The notes: generated by a model from the letters alone, not told the origin. 64,000 nt of DNA from Rhizobium albus (GCA_030160035.1 BSNO01000004.1:186001-250000); one strand, 5' to 3'. Positions 31,357-41,428 are shown, numbered from the stretch's first letter. Numbers and translations are program-made.

Positions 31357-31917
31357 TCAGTGGCTTTTCGGGCCGCCACGGCCGTCCTGATCGTCTCGCC
31401 ACGGGCTATCCGGTGATGGCTCGCGGCTGAAGTCGTCCTCGTCCAGGTCGATGACGGTGCGGCCACGCGGCTGCGCACCATAGGGCCTCTGTTCATCGCT
31501 CGGATGTCTTGCCTGACCACGCATCCCGGCGGCCATGCCCGCTCCGAGACCCGCACCTACCACGACGATCCGGTCCTTGACGAGACGCCAACCGAAATCC
31601 CGGACGGCCGGAACGAAGAGCAGGAAGCCGATCGTATCGCTAATGAAGCCGGGCGTGAGCAAAAGCACGCCCGCAACGACGATCATGACGCCGTGAATGA
31701 GCTCCCGGCCCGGCACGCGACCGGCACGCGCTTCTTCCGAGATGCGACGCACGATCCCGAACCCTTGGACGCGCAACAGAACCGACCCGATGATGGCTGT
31801 GACCAGGATCAGGCCAAGTGTCGGCAAGAGCCCGATCTGGCTTCCGACGAGGATGAAGACGGAGATTTCCGCGATCGGCATGGCCAAAAGCATGAAAGGC
31901 ACGAGAGAGAACGCCAT
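31357..31917 (-). CDS. fxsA: FxsA-family membrane protein
   Basis: A 186-residue inner-membrane protein with about four hydrophobic segments in the first 125 residues (FVLVGSQIGLLPTLGLILVT-like region and LLLTPGFISDTIGFLLFVP), the FxsA/UPF0716 pattern. The C-terminal 60 residues are polar and cytoplasmic. In E. coli FxsA overproduction relieves F-plasmid exclusion of phage T7; the normal role is unknown. It diverges from the Tim44-like gene. Confidence 0.9.
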   Translation of the reverse strand: MAFSLVPFMLLAMPIAEISVFILVGSQIGLLPTLGLILVTAIIGSVLLRVQGFGIVRRISEEARAGRVPGRELIHGVMIVVAGVLLLTPGFISDTIGFLLFVPAVRDFGWRLVKDRIVVVGAGLGAGMAAGMRGQARHPSDEQRPYGAQPRGRTVIDLDEDDFSREPSPDSPWRDDQDGRGGPKSH

Positions 31918-32106
31918 GTGACAGCCATTGATCCTTGAGTGGACACCGATACACTACAGTTTCGACAGGCCTCATACATCGACCGTCGCAACAATCGGCC
32001 CCAATATGGTGGCCCCATGTCGCAATTTGAATGTACGGAGTTTGAATGATCCCCGCCTGGGCCTTATATGGGGCGGCAGGCACACACCCGATCGGCAGCA
32101 GGCGCA

Positions 32107-32817
32107 ATGGGCTCCTTTGATTTTGTGACATTTTTCTTCTTCGTGGCGGCAGTTATCATATTTCTGCAGCTGCGCAGTGTGCTCGGTCGTCGAACGGGCA
32201 ATGAGCGCCAGCCCTACGACCCTTATACCAAGCGCGAAGGTGCCAAGGCCCCTGCCGGGACGGACATTTCTGACGATGGCAAGGTCGTCAGCCTGCCTCG
32301 TCGTGATACGCCGCGTGCTGAAGGTGGCTTCGAAGCCGTGGATGCCTATGCCAAGCCCGGCACGGATTTGAATGCCGGCCTGCGTGAGATCGCCGCAGCC
32401 GATCCTGCCTTCAATCCCAAGCAGTTCGTCGAGGGCGCGAAGATCGCCTATGAAATGATCGTCACGGCCTTTGCCGACGGCGACCGCAAGACGCTGAAGA
32501 ACCTCCTGTCCCGCGAAGTCTATGAAGGCTTCGTCGCTGCGATCAACGAGCGCGAATCGCGCGGCGAAACGGTGAAATCCTCTTTCGTCGGCGTCGAAAA
32601 GGCTGAAATCGTCCAGGCGGAGCTGAAGGGCTCCGAGTCAGCGGTGACGCTGCGCCTCGTCAGCCAGCTCATCTCCGTGACCCATGACAAGGATGGCAAG
32701 GTCGTCGATGGTGACGCCGAGAGCGTCGGTGAGGTCAATGATGTCTGGACCTTTGCCCGTGATACGCGGTCGCGCGACCCCAATTGGAAGCTCATCGCCA
32801 CCGAAGCCGACGCCTGA
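32107..32817 (+). CDS. Tim44-like domain protein
   Basis: A 236-residue protein with one N-terminal membrane segment (FVTFFFFVAAVIIFLQL, about residues 5-21) and a C-terminal Tim44-like domain starting around FNPKQFVEGAKIAYEMIV and ending DVWTFARDTRSRDPNWKLIA. Mitochondrial Tim44 is an import-motor scaffold; the alphaproteobacterial relative (TimA) is membrane-bound with unclear function. ATG 32107 starts directly at the membrane segment; the frame is open to 32068 without merit. It is followed 7 bases later by mltA. Confidence 0.9.
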   Translation: MGSFDFVTFFFFVAAVIIFLQLRSVLGRRTGNERQPYDPYTKREGAKAPAGTDISDDGKVVSLPRRDTPRAEGGFEAVDAYAKPGTDLNAGLREIAAADPAFNPKQFVEGAKIAYEMIVTAFADGDRKTLKNLLSREVYEGFVAAINERESRGETVKSSFVGVEKAEIVQAELKGSESAVTLRLVSQLISVTHDKDGKVVDGDAESVGEVNDVWTFARDTRSRDPNWKLIATEADA

Positions 32818-32824
32818 CGGCGCC

Positions 32825-33925
32825 ATGCCGGCGGTTCTTCATCCGGCTCGCTTTGAGGACATTTCAGCGTGGGCGGCCGATGATCATCGTGCCGCCCTCT
32901 CGGCGTTTCGGGCATGCGCTCGCCACCTGACATCCTCTCAAAAGCCGTATCGCACCGGATCGCTCGGCATCGAAGCCACGGATTTCACGCCCGCCATCGC
33001 AGCACTCGATTACCTCGCCGATGAGCCCGAAACATCGCGCCGTTTCTTCGAGCAGCATTTCCGGCCCTGCCGGATCGGCAACCAGAACAGCGGCTTTCTG
33101 ACCGGCTATTACGAGCCTGAGGTCGAGGTTTCGCGCATCCCGGATGCTCAGTTCCGGTTTCCCTTCCTGAAGCGGCCACCCGAACTGCGGCAGCTGGAAG
33201 CGGGCGAAGCGCCCTCACTGCAGGCTGCCGGTATCACCTGGGCAAAGCAGGATCCCGAGGGTCTCAAAGAATTCGCCGATCGTGGATCGATCGAACGCGG
33301 AGCGCTGTCGGAGCGAGATCTCGAAATCGCCTGGGCCCGTTCCCGCGTGGATGTATTTTTCACGCATATCCAGGGATCGGCCCGGCTTGTCTTTCCGGAC
33401 GGCACGGTCACGCGCATCACCTTCAACGGCAAGTCCGGCCATCCCTTCAAAGCCATCGGTCGTGTCCTGATTGATCTCGGTGAAATCGACGCAAAATCAG
33501 TGACGATGGACACGATCCGGCAGTGGCTGGCCGCGAATCCGGAGCGGCTGGACGAAATCCTCTGGCAGAACAGGTCGTTCATCTTCTTCCGGGAGGAGCC
33601 CGAGATCGATCCGACACGTGGCCCCATCGGCGCTGCCAAGGTGCCGTTGACGGCCGGGCGATCGATCGCCGTGGATCGTGAGATCCATACGTTCGGCACA
33701 CCTTTCTTCATCAATGCCGAGAGCCTGACCCATGTGGATGGCCCTAAGCCGTTCTGTCGATTGATGATTGGGCAGGATACGGGCTCGGCCATTATCGGAC
33801 CTGCCCGCGCCGACATTTTCACAGGCTCTGGCTCAGATGCAGGCAGTGAAGCGGGAAGCATCAAGCACGCAGCAACTTTCCACATCCTCGTTCCACGCCC
33901 AGCCGCGACGAGGCTCGGCCTATGA
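32825..33925 (+). CDS. mltA: Membrane-bound lytic murein transglycosylase A
   Basis: A 366-residue MltA/3D-domain enzyme that cleaves MurNAc-GlcNAc bonds with formation of 1,6-anhydroMurNAc. SGFLTGYYEPEVEVS is the MltA motif, and GQDTGSAIIGPARADIFTGSG carries the catalytic Asp of the 3D domain. No signal peptide or lipobox is visible from ATG 32825, and the upstream part of the frame (to 32684) is not signal-like, so its route to the periplasm is unclear. It overlaps the smr gene by 4 bases. Confidence 0.92.
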   Translation: MPAVLHPARFEDISAWAADDHRAALSAFRACARHLTSSQKPYRTGSLGIEATDFTPAIAALDYLADEPETSRRFFEQHFRPCRIGNQNSGFLTGYYEPEVEVSRIPDAQFRFPFLKRPPELRQLEAGEAPSLQAAGITWAKQDPEGLKEFADRGSIERGALSERDLEIAWARSRVDVFFTHIQGSARLVFPDGTVTRITFNGKSGHPFKAIGRVLIDLGEIDAKSVTMDTIRQWLAANPERLDEILWQNRSFIFFREEPEIDPTRGPIGAAKVPLTAGRSIAVDREIHTFGTPFFINAESLTHVDGPKPFCRLMIGQDTGSAIIGPARADIFTGSGSDAGSEAGSIKHAATFHILVPRPAATRLGL

Positions 33926-34515
33926 GCAAGGGACGCAAGCTGACACGCGGTGAAAACGCGCTCTGGAACAAGGTGGCGAAGACCGCGCGTCCCATGCCAG
34001 GTCGGATGGAGAGCCTGCTCGGCAGCAGCGCCGATCTCGCGCCGAAAGTCCCGGAGAACAGCGTACAGCTGCCTGAGCCTGCCAAAGTGACGGAAGGCAT
34101 GCGCAAGGCGCTGGCAGCTTCGTTCCGCGAATCACCGGTCGACGAAACCCGAAAAGCAAAACAGCCTGCCGCCTCGCTGCACCCGATCGAGCGCCCCGTT
34201 CATCGTAAGATCGCGCGCGGGCGACTGCCGATCGACGCGACGATCGACCTGCATGGGCTCGATCAATCAGCCGCGCATATGAGGCTGCTCGGCTTTCTCG
34301 GCAGGGCCTATGCGGATGGCCTGCGCCATGTGCTCGTCATCACCGGCAAGGGTGCGTCGTTCGGCAGTGAAGGCGCGCTGAAGCGTGCTGTGCCCCACTG
34401 GTTGACCCAGCCGGATTTCCGCCCCTATGTGTCCGGCTATGAGCAGGCGGCGCGCGGCCATGGCGGCGAGGGCGCCATCTATCTCCGCCTGAAGAAGCGC
34501 AGGCCTGCGCCATGA
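33922..34515 (+). CDS. Smr-domain protein
   Basis: A 197-residue protein with a basic, disordered N-terminal half and a C-terminal Smr domain (about residues 95-195) marked by TIDLHGLDQSAAHMRL and LRHVLVITGKG. Smr domains are nucleases or nucleic-acid binders first seen in MutS2. The role of stand-alone proteins of this type (YdaL-like) is not settled. It is coupled to mltA and to the XRE regulator by 4-base overlaps. Confidence 0.9.
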   Translation: MSKGRKLTRGENALWNKVAKTARPMPGRMESLLGSSADLAPKVPENSVQLPEPAKVTEGMRKALAASFRESPVDETRKAKQPAASLHPIERPVHRKIARGRLPIDATIDLHGLDQSAAHMRLLGFLGRAYADGLRHVLVITGKGASFGSEGALKRAVPHWLTQPDFRPYVSGYEQAARGHGGEGAIYLRLKKRRPAP

Positions 34516-34871
34516 CGCCGTTCGGCGCCGCCGTGCGGCGGATGCGCACCGAGCGCGGCATCACACAGCGTGCGATGGCCGAAGCCCTCGGCGTCTCTCC
34601 GGCCTATCTGTCGGCGCTGGAGCACGGCCACCGGGGTCGCCCGAGCTGGGAATTCGTGCAGAAGGTGATTGGCTTCTTCAACATCATCTGGGACGAGGCC
34701 GAAGAACTGCAGCGCCTCGCCTATCTGTCTGACCCGAAGATCAAGCTCGAAACGAGCGGTCTGTCTCAGCAGAAGACCGAGATCGCCAACCGTCTGGCGC
34801 ATCTGCTGCCGCAGATGAGCGAGAAGGAGCTCGCCACCTTGAGTGCACTGCTGGACCAGATCGAACGCTGA
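34512..34871 (+). CDS. XRE-family transcriptional regulator
   Basis: A 119-residue protein with a lambda-repressor-like helix-turn-helix (ITQRAMAEALGVSPAYLSAL, about residues 17-36) and a helical C-terminal tail. It is the third gene of the coupled set mltA-smr-xre. No ligand-binding domain is visible. Targets are unknown; an effect on the preceding murein hydrolase is only a suggestion from position. Confidence 0.88.
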   Translation: MTPFGAAVRRMRTERGITQRAMAEALGVSPAYLSALEHGHRGRPSWEFVQKVIGFFNIIWDEAEELQRLAYLSDPKIKLETSGLSQQKTEIANRLAHLLPQMSEKELATLSALLDQIER

Positions 34872-34876
34872 TACGC

Positions 34877-35842
34877 TCAGCTTTCGGGGAACAACGTCCG
34901 CAGTTCTTCCAGCCGATCGTTCACCAGCCAGCCATAATAATTCTCTTCAGGAAGGTGACGACCGCCGCCACCATTGCGGCGGGCAAGAACGGCAGCGCGC
35001 AGATCGGGATCGCCGACATTGTAGAGCGTGGCTGTGATGCCTGGATTGGTCGAAATGTCGAAATTCGCGACGCGCTTATAGACCTCGATGGACGAGGCGA
35101 GGATTGCAGCCATGTAGGCGAGCGACCGGTCGGGATCCATGATCGCCTGGTAGACCCCGATCGGATCATCCGCCTGGAGCTTCGGATAGCCCGAAACCTT
35201 GTTGACGCGATCCGACATCTTCAGCGCCGTCAGCGGATTGATCTGACCGAGGCCGAAGGTCTGGCCGGCAAAGAAGGGCTGGAAGAAGACGGCCGAGAAC
35301 CGATCGTTCGGGTAGCGGACGCCATCAACTGTGCGGCCGCGAAAGACATTGTCCCAGACGCGTTCGCGGCAGGACCAGAGCGCGTAGGAGCCCGTCAACT
35401 CGCCGCAATGGGCAAAAGGTTCGCGGCCGACGAAAGTGAGGACGTTTTCGCCCTTGTAGCCGAATGAGAAGCGTTCGCCAGCATAGGCGACGGCCTTCAC
35501 GTAATAGGATTGGAGCCGATCATAGGCGTCGACATTGTAGGTGTGTTCGCCGACCAGTGCACCGACAATGTGGATCGGGTCGATGCCGTAAGCACGGCCT
35601 GCCGAGCGGATTTTCGTGCGCAGACCCTCGTCAGAAGCGAGCAGATCGTAGATCCGACGGTATTTTGCTTCGAAGGTCGTGTTGAGCCCGGATGTCCGGC
35701 GGCTCGATGCGCCCGGCACGGCCGGTTGCTCGGCGAAGCGGTTTCCTTCAGGCACCGGCCGTCCGGCCGCCTGCGCCGGAAGCGCAGCAACAAGAAGCCC
35801 CACCGTCAAGCAGAAGACACGTGTCCAGCCGCCGGGAATCAT
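34877..35842 (-). CDS. Exported DUF1402 protein
   Basis: A 321-residue protein with a clear signal peptide (VFCLTVGLLVAALPAQAAG, cleavage probably after residue 25). The mature part contains IDPIHIVGALVGEHTYNVDAYD and QTFGLGQINPLTALKMSDRV, which faintly resemble lysozyme-like folds, and matches the DUF1402 family of Rhizobiales. Function is unknown. It is convergent with the XRE gene (5 bases between stops) and lies downstream of hslU on the same strand. Confidence 0.85.
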   Translation of the reverse strand: MIPGGWTRVFCLTVGLLVAALPAQAAGRPVPEGNRFAEQPAVPGASSRRTSGLNTTFEAKYRRIYDLLASDEGLRTKIRSAGRAYGIDPIHIVGALVGEHTYNVDAYDRLQSYYVKAVAYAGERFSFGYKGENVLTFVGREPFAHCGELTGSYALWSCRERVWDNVFRGRTVDGVRYPNDRFSAVFFQPFFAGQTFGLGQINPLTALKMSDRVNKVSGYPKLQADDPIGVYQAIMDPDRSLAYMAAILASSIEVYKRVANFDISTNPGITATLYNVGDPDLRAAVLARRNGGGGRHLPEENYYGWLVNDRLEELRTLFPES

Positions 35843-35920
35843 CGCTTTCAGCCCTCATAGAATAGGCGATGAATAGCGACGAGCGATCCTTGATGTCGAG
35901 ATGGATCGCAGCCGAATAGA

Positions 35921-35952
35921 GCACCGCGTGAACGAAAGTATCCACGCGGTGC
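35921..35952 (-). terminator. Hairpin downstream of hslU
   Basis: A perfect 10-bp GC-rich stem (35921-35930 with 35943-35952) with a 12-base loop lies 25 bases after the hslU stop. Only a weak T-rich stretch follows on the minus strand. Confidence 0.45.
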
Positions 35953-35976
35953 CGAATCGCCACAATCACCGTTGAG

Positions 35977-37281
35977 CTAGAGAACGTAGCGCGACAGATC
36001 GGTGTTTTTCGCCAGATCGCCCACATGCTTGCGGACATAGTCGGCATCGATCACATAGGTCGTGCCGGACTGGTCGGGCGCCTCGAACGAGATCGTGTCG
36101 AGCACGCGTTCCATCACCGTCTGCAGCCGCCGGGCGCCGATGTTCTCGACGCTTGCATTGAGATCGACCGCGACGCCTGCCAGCGCATCGATTGCATCAT
36201 CGGTGAAGCTGAGTTCCACCTGCTCCGTGCCCATCAGCGCAACATATTGCTTGATCAGGCTGGCTTCCGTTTCAGTCAGGATACGGCGGAAATCTTCCTT
36301 CGTCAGCGCCCGCAGCTCGACGCGGATCGGCAGACGCCCCTGCAATTCCGGCAAGAGGTCCGAGGGTTTTGAGACGTGGAAGGCGCCGGACGCGATGAAG
36401 AGAACGTGGTCGGTCTTGACCGGCCCGTATTTGGTGGCGACCGTCGTGCCTTCGACCAGCGGAAGAAGGTCGCGCTGCACGCCTTCGCGGGACACGCCCG
36501 CACCCATTCCACCGTTCTTGGCGGCGATCTTGTCGATTTCGTCGAGGAAGACGATGCCGTCATTCTCCACGGCCCGTACCGCTTCACGCGCGATCTGCTC
36601 GTCGTCGATCAGCTTGTCGGCCTCGTCTTCGATCAGCTGCTGATAGGACTGCTTGACGGTTGTCTTGATCTTCTTGGTGCGCTTGCCCATCGCCTTGCCG
36701 AGCATGTCGGACAGGTTGAGCACGCCAATGTTGGCGCCTGGCATGCCAGGGATATCGAGCGGCATGCCGGAGCCGGTATCGGCCACCTCGATCTCGATTT
36801 CCTTGTCGTCGAGCAGACCCTCGCGCAGCTTCTTGCGGAACGAGTCGCGTGTCGCCGGCGAGGCCGTGGAACCGACAAGTGCATCGAGAACCCGGTCTTC
36901 GGCGGAAAGGTGGGCTTTTGCTTTCACTTCCTGACGCTTGCGCTCGCGACCAAGGCCGATGCCGACCTCGACCAGATCGCGGATGATCTGCTCCACGTCA
37001 CGGCCGACATAGCCGACCTCGGTGAATTTCGTCGCCTCGACCTTGATGAAGGGCGCGCCGGCGAGCTTCGCCAGACGGCGCGAGATCTCGGTCTTGCCGA
37101 CGCCTGTCGGTCCGATCATCAGGATGTTCTTCGGCATCACCTCGTCGCGCAGGCTCTCATCGAGCTGCTGGCGGCGCCAGCGGTTGCGCAATGCGATGGC
37201 AACGGCGCGCTTCGCATCGTTCTGTCCGATGATGAACCGGTCGAGTTCGGAAACGATCTCGCGCGGAGAAAAAACGGTCAT
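35977..37281 (-). CDS. hslU: ATP-dependent protease ATPase subunit HslU
   Basis: A 434-residue AAA+ unfoldase that feeds proteins to HslV. Walker A is GPTGVGKTE and Walker [10 protein letters not shown]; between them is the family-specific I domain. The C-terminal sequence ending DLSRYVL would insert into HslV. It lies 56 bases downstream of hslV in the same operon. Confidence 0.97.
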   Translation of the reverse strand: MTVFSPREIVSELDRFIIGQNDAKRAVAIALRNRWRRQQLDESLRDEVMPKNILMIGPTGVGKTEISRRLAKLAGAPFIKVEATKFTEVGYVGRDVEQIIRDLVEVGIGLGRERKRQEVKAKAHLSAEDRVLDALVGSTASPATRDSFRKKLREGLLDDKEIEIEVADTGSGMPLDIPGMPGANIGVLNLSDMLGKAMGKRTKKIKTTVKQSYQQLIEDEADKLIDDEQIAREAVRAVENDGIVFLDEIDKIAAKNGGMGAGVSREGVQRDLLPLVEGTTVATKYGPVKTDHVLFIASGAFHVSKPSDLLPELQGRLPIRVELRALTKEDFRRILTETEASLIKQYVALMGTEQVELSFTDDAIDALAGVAVDLNASVENIGARRLQTVMERVLDTISFEAPDQSGTTYVIDADYVRKHVGDLAKNTDLSRYVL

Positions 37282-37337
37282 TGAGAATATGTCCTGTGCT
37301 GCGCAATGCGTGGAGCGGTTTGAGGGGCCGAGAGATC

Positions 37338-37898
37338 TCAGGCCGCGTCGTCCAGAAGCTCCACCACCACATTGCCATTGGTGTAGACGCAGATATCGCC
37401 GGCGATGCCCATCGCCTTGCGCGCGATCTCTTCGGCGCCAAGGTCGGTGTCCATCAGCGCCCGTGCGGCCGCGAAGGCATAGTTGCCGCCTGATCCGATC
37501 GCGATCGTGCCGTGCTCCGGCTCGAGAACGTCGCCATTGCCGGTAATCGCAAGGGTGACGGATCGGTCGGCGACGAGCATCATCGCCTCCAGCCGGCGCA
37601 GATAGCGGTCGGTGCGCCAGTCCTTGGCGAGCTCGACTGCGGCGCGCATCAGCTGGTCGGGATATTGCTCGAGCTTGGCTTCGAGGCGTTCCAAAAGGGT
37701 AAAGGCGTCGGCCGTGGCACCGGCGAAACCGGCGATGACATCGCCCTTGCCGAGCCGGCGCACCTTGCGCGCATTACCCTTCATGATGGTCTGGCCGAGG
37801 CTGACCTGGCCGTCGCCGGCCATGACCACCTGTCCGTCCTTGCGAACGGTGATGATGGTGGTGGCATGCATCGTGCCGTAGGGATCGTGATCGCTCAT
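37338..37898 (-). CDS. hslV: ATP-dependent protease peptidase subunit HslV
   Basis: A 186-residue proteasome-like peptidase. The catalytic threonine is the first of [20 protein letters not shown] (Thr13), so a 12-residue leader must be removed; E. coli HslV removes only Met. The GSGG motif ([16 protein letters not shown]) is present. It is first in the hslVU operon and diverges from hisB. Confidence 0.96.
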   Translation of the reverse strand: MSDHDPYGTMHATTIITVRKDGQVVMAGDGQVSLGQTIMKGNARKVRRLGKGDVIAGFAGATADAFTLLERLEAKLEQYPDQLMRAAVELAKDWRTDRYLRRLEAMMLVADRSVTLAITGNGDVLEPEHGTIAIGSGGNYAFAAARALMDTDLGAEEIARKAMGIAGDICVYTNGNVVVELLDDAA

Positions 37899-37985
37899 GA
37901 AAATTCAGTCCTTGAACGTCGGGAGAAATGGGCTCGACCGGTCCGGAGAACATCGGCCGCGAGCCGCCAATGGAATTCGAGGTCT

Positions 37986-38013
37986 TATGTAAGAAGCGCT
38001 GAAGCCTTTGCAA
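37986..38013 (-). promoter_or_regulatory. Candidate promoter of hslVU
   Basis: On the minus strand TTGCAA (38013-38008) and TACATA (37991-37986) are 16 bases apart, placing the start of transcription about 80 bases before hslV. Heat-shock (RpoH) control is expected for hslVU, but I cannot tell RpoH from a vegetative promoter here. Confidence 0.35.
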
Positions 38014-38095
38014 TTGGGGCCGGAACGGCGGCCTGTTCTGGATTCTTTACAAGTGGCCTGATATGCAGCGCGCATATTCCCGGCGGAGCTTGAGC

Positions 38096-38716
38096 ATGGC
38101 ATCGAAGGACAGGGGCGTGAGCGAAGGTCGCAGCGCCCGCATCGCACGCAAGACGAACGAAACCGATATTTCGGTGAGTGTCGCCATCGACGGTACCGGA
38201 CGGGCCTCGATGGAGACCGGCGTCGGCTTCTTCGATCACATGCTGGACCAACTGGCGCGACACTCCATGAGCGATATCGACGTGCGGGCAAAAGGCGATC
38301 TGCACATCGACGATCACCACACCGTCGAGGATACGGGCATCGCGCTCGGCCAGGCGTTTTCGAAAGCGCTCGGCGACCGCAAGGGTATCACGCGCTACGC
38401 CTCGCTCGATCTTGCCATGGACGAAGCGCTGACCCGCGCCGCGATCGACGTCTCCGGCCGCCCGTTTCTCGTCTGGAACGTAACCTTTCCGACCGAAAAG
38501 ATCGGCAACTTCGACACCGAGCTGGTGCGAGAGTTCTTCCAGGCGTTCAGCCAGCATGCCGGCATCACGCTGCATGTCACCAATCTCGCGGGCGCCAACA
38601 GCCATCATATCGCTGAAACCTGCTTCAAGGCGGTTGCGCGCGTGTTGCGGACTGCGATGGAGATCGATCCGCGCGCGGCCGACCGCATCCCGTCCACCAA
38701 GGGCATTCTCGTCTAA
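38096..38716 (+). CDS. hisB: Imidazoleglycerol-phosphate dehydratase
   Basis: A 206-residue manganese enzyme of histidine synthesis, monofunctional (no phosphatase domain). [37 protein letters not shown] and the C-terminal [15 protein letters not shown] give the two metal-binding repeats. ATG 38096 with GGAG upstream is chosen; the frame is open to 38063. It is the first his gene of the cluster. Confidence 0.96.
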   Translation: MASKDRGVSEGRSARIARKTNETDISVSVAIDGTGRASMETGVGFFDHMLDQLARHSMSDIDVRAKGDLHIDDHHTVEDTGIALGQAFSKALGDRKGITRYASLDLAMDEALTRAAIDVSGRPFLVWNVTFPTEKIGNFDTELVREFFQAFSQHAGITLHVTNLAGANSHHIAETCFKAVARVLRTAMEIDPRAADRIPSTKGILV

Positions 38717-38748
38717 GCGATCGCTGCTCGACGAAGAGAGATGACCGA

Positions 38749-39234
38749 ATGAAAACCTTCGTGGTGATGACGCCGCCGGGCGGCGACCCGGACGGGATCG
38801 AGACGCGCTTCATTCGCGATGGCTTTGCGCCGCTCGCCTTCATCTTCCCGGTCTTCTGGTTCCTCTGGCACCGCATGTGGTTGTGGGCAGGGGTCTTTTT
38901 TCTTGTCACTGCCGTCACCAACTGGCTCATGGCAACAGGCGATACCTTCGCCACTGGCTTTGCGCTGTCGGTTGCGACATCGCTTTATGCCGGTCTCGAG
39001 GGCAACCGGCTGCGTGCATCGAAGCTGGAAGCGCGTGGCTGGACGATGGATGCCCTGGTCGACGCAACTTCGCTTGATGAGGCCGAAGAAGTTTTCTTCG
39101 CCAGGCCCGCAGCGACTGGTTCCGTGGACAAAACTGAACCGGATGTGCGTGAGAAAAGGCCCGTTGGCACGAAACCCGGCTTTCAGAGGCCAGAGGAGAG
39201 CTTCGGCATGTTTGAATGGAATGGAGTGCGCTGA
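38749..39234 (+). CDS. DUF2628 membrane protein inside the his cluster
   Basis: A 161-residue protein with two or three hydrophobic segments (about residues 24-80, including [20 protein letters not shown]) and a polar tail. The start [12 protein letters not shown] and the segment [14 protein letters not shown] fit DUF2628. It is 32 bases after hisB and 2 bases before hisH, so it is cotranscribed with histidine genes, but nothing in it suggests a catalytic role in the pathway. Confidence 0.82.
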   Translation: MKTFVVMTPPGGDPDGIETRFIRDGFAPLAFIFPVFWFLWHRMWLWAGVFFLVTAVTNWLMATGDTFATGFALSVATSLYAGLEGNRLRASKLEARGWTMDALVDATSLDEAEEVFFARPAATGSVDKTEPDVREKRPVGTKPGFQRPEESFGMFEWNGVR

Positions 39235-39236
39235 CC

Positions 39237-39887
39237 ATGCAGGTCGCGATCATCGATTATGGCTCCGGCAATCTGCGTTCGGCCACGAAGGCTTTCGAGC
39301 GCGCCGCCCGTGAGGCAGGACTTGCCGCTGACATCCACCTCACGGCCGATCCGGATGCGGTCCGGGGCGCAGACCGCGTCGTACTGCCGGGCGTCGGTGC
39401 CTACGCCGATTGCGCCGCCGGTCTCGCTGCCGTCGACGGCATGCGCGACGCGCTGGACGAAGCTGTCATCGCAAATGGCCGACCGTTCCTCGGCATTTGT
39501 GTCGGCATGCAGCTCATGTCGACCCGCGGGCTGGAAAAGACCGTGACGCACGGCCTCGACTGGATTGCGGGCGACGTCGTCGAGATGAGCCCAAGCGATC
39601 CCGCTCTCAAGATCCCGCAGATCGGTTGGAACACCATCGACCAGCGCAGCGACCACCCGCTGCTTGCTGGCATCCCGACCGGGCGCAACGGACTGCACGC
39701 CTATTTCGTGCACTCCTATCACCTTGCCGCCAGCCGTCCGGAAGACGTCGTCGCGACCACCGACTATGGAGGCGCGATGACTGCGATCGTCGCGCGCGAC
39801 AATCGTGCCGGCACCCAGTTTCACCCTGAAAAGAGCCAGACACTCGGCCTTGCTCTCATCGCCAATTTCCTGCGTTGGGCCCCATGA
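39237..39887 (+). CDS. hisH: Imidazole glycerol phosphate synthase, glutaminase subunit HisH
   Basis: A 216-residue class I glutamine amidotransferase that supplies ammonia to HisF. The nucleophile Cys is in [11 protein letters not shown], and the His-Glu pair is in [13 protein letters not shown] 39237 opens [15 protein letters not shown]; the frame extends to 39216 inside the preceding gene. It overlaps hisA by 4 bases. Confidence 0.96.
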   Translation: MQVAIIDYGSGNLRSATKAFERAAREAGLAADIHLTADPDAVRGADRVVLPGVGAYADCAAGLAAVDGMRDALDEAVIANGRPFLGICVGMQLMSTRGLEKTVTHGLDWIAGDVVEMSPSDPALKIPQIGWNTIDQRSDHPLLAGIPTGRNGLHAYFVHSYHLAASRPEDVVATTDYGGAMTAIVARDNRAGTQFHPEKSQTLGLALIANFLRWAP

Positions 39888-40627
39888 TCCTGTTTCCAGC
39901 CATCGACCTGAAAGAGGGTCAGTGCGTCCGTTTGAAGCTTGGCGATATGGCGCAGGCGACGGTCTACAACACCGACCCGGCCGCGCAGGCCCGGGCATTC
40001 CAGGACCAGGGCTTCGAGTGGCTCCATGTGGTGGATCTCGACGGCGCTTTCGCCGGATCGAGCGTCAATGGTGCTGCTGTGGAAGCCATTCTGAAGGCCA
40101 CCGACAATCCGGTGCAGCTTGGCGGCGGCATTCGCACGATCGAGCAGATCGAGGCCTGGCTCGACAAGGGACTCGCCCGCGTCATCCTCGGCACAGTTGC
40201 CGTGCGTGATCCGGCACTCGTGATTGAAGCCTGCAAGCGCTTCCCCGGCAAGATCGCCGTCGGCATCGATGCCAAGGGCGGAAAGGTTGCCGTTGAAGGG
40301 TGGGCGGAAGGCTCCGAACTCGGCGTGATCGAGCTTGCCCGCAAGTTCGAAGGCGCCGGCGTCGCGGCGATCATCTACACCGATATCGACCGGGACGGCA
40401 TTCTGACCGGCATCAATTGGGACAGCACGCTGGAACTGGCCGACGCGGTCTCCATTCCGGTCATCGCATCCGGTGGGCTCGCTTCCATCGCCGATGTCGT
40501 CCGCATGACAATGCCGGACGCGGCGCGCCTTGAAGGTGCGATCACGGGACGGGCACTCTACGATGGAAGGCTCGATCCAGCCGAGGCCCTCGACGTTTTG
40601 AAGTCGGCTAAGGAATCCGGCAAATGA
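39884..40627 (+). CDS. hisA: HisA, ProFAR isomerase
   Basis: A 247-residue beta/alpha barrel that isomerises ProFAR to [21 protein letters not shown] is the first-strand motif with the catalytic Asp, [13 protein letters not shown] the middle motif, and [12 protein letters not shown] carries the second Asp. It is coupled to hisH and hisF by 4-base overlaps. Confidence 0.97.
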   Translation: MILFPAIDLKEGQCVRLKLGDMAQATVYNTDPAAQARAFQDQGFEWLHVVDLDGAFAGSSVNGAAVEAILKATDNPVQLGGGIRTIEQIEAWLDKGLARVILGTVAVRDPALVIEACKRFPGKIAVGIDAKGGKVAVEGWAEGSELGVIELARKFEGAGVAAIIYTDIDRDGILTGINWDSTLELADAVSIPVIASGGLASIADVVRMTMPDAARLEGAITGRALYDGRLDPAEALDVLKSAKESGK

Positions 40628-41400
40628 GCCTCAAGTCTCGCGTCATCCCCTGCCTCGACGTGAAGGACGGCCGCGTCGTCAAAGGCGTCAATTTCGTCGA
40701 TCTGATCGACGCGGGCGATCCAGTGGAAGCGGCAAAGGCCTACGACGCGGCGGGTGCCGATGAGCTTTGCTTTCTCGATATCACTGCATCCTCCGACAAC
40801 CGCGAGACGATCTTCGACGTCGTCGCCCGCACGGCCGAGCAATGCTTCATGCCGTTGACGGTCGGCGGCGGCGTTCGCGCTGTCGCCGATATCCGGAAAT
40901 TGCTGCTCGCCGGCGCCGACAAGGTGTCGATCAACACGGCAGCGGTGAACAACCGCGCCTTCGTCAACGAAGCGGCCGACAAGTTCGGAAATCAGTGCAT
41001 CGTCGTCGCGATCGATGCCAAGAAGGTCTCTGGGCCTGACGAGAAAGCGCGCTGGGAAATCTTCACCCACGGTGGGCGCAAGGAAACCGGCATCGACGCC
41101 ATCGAATTCGCCATCGACATGGTCGACCGTGGCGCGGGCGAACTGCTACTGACCTCCATGGACCGGGATGGCACCAAGAGCGGCTTCGATATCGCCTTGA
41201 CCCGAAGCATAGCGGACGCCGTGCGGGCACCCGTCATCGCGTCGGGCGGGGTCGGAACGCTTGACCATCTGGTCGAAGGGATCCGCGACGGACATGCAAC
41301 GGCGGTGCTCGCGGCTTCGATCTTCCATTTCGGCACGTTTACCATCGATGAAGCCAAGCGCCACATGGCCGCCGCCGGCATCGCGGTGCGGCTTGACTAG
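40624..41400 (+). CDS. hisF: Imidazole glycerol phosphate synthase, cyclase subunit HisF
   Basis: A 258-residue barrel that joins ammonia from HisH to PRFAR, giving IGP and [23 protein letters not shown] and [16 protein letters not shown] carry the two catalytic aspartates. AICAR released here can feed PurH, which is also in the window. It is followed by a 121-base gap containing an inverted repeat before hisE. Confidence 0.97.
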   Translation: MSLKSRVIPCLDVKDGRVVKGVNFVDLIDAGDPVEAAKAYDAAGADELCFLDITASSDNRETIFDVVARTAEQCFMPLTVGGGVRAVADIRKLLLAGADKVSINTAAVNNRAFVNEAADKFGNQCIVVAIDAKKVSGPDEKARWEIFTHGGRKETGIDAIEFAIDMVDRGAGELLLTSMDRDGTKSGFDIALTRSIADAVRAPVIASGGVGTLDHLVEGIRDGHATAVLAASIFHFGTFTIDEAKRHMAAAGIAVRLD

Positions 41401-41428
41401 AGCGTTGCCGAATGGAGTGGATACGGTT

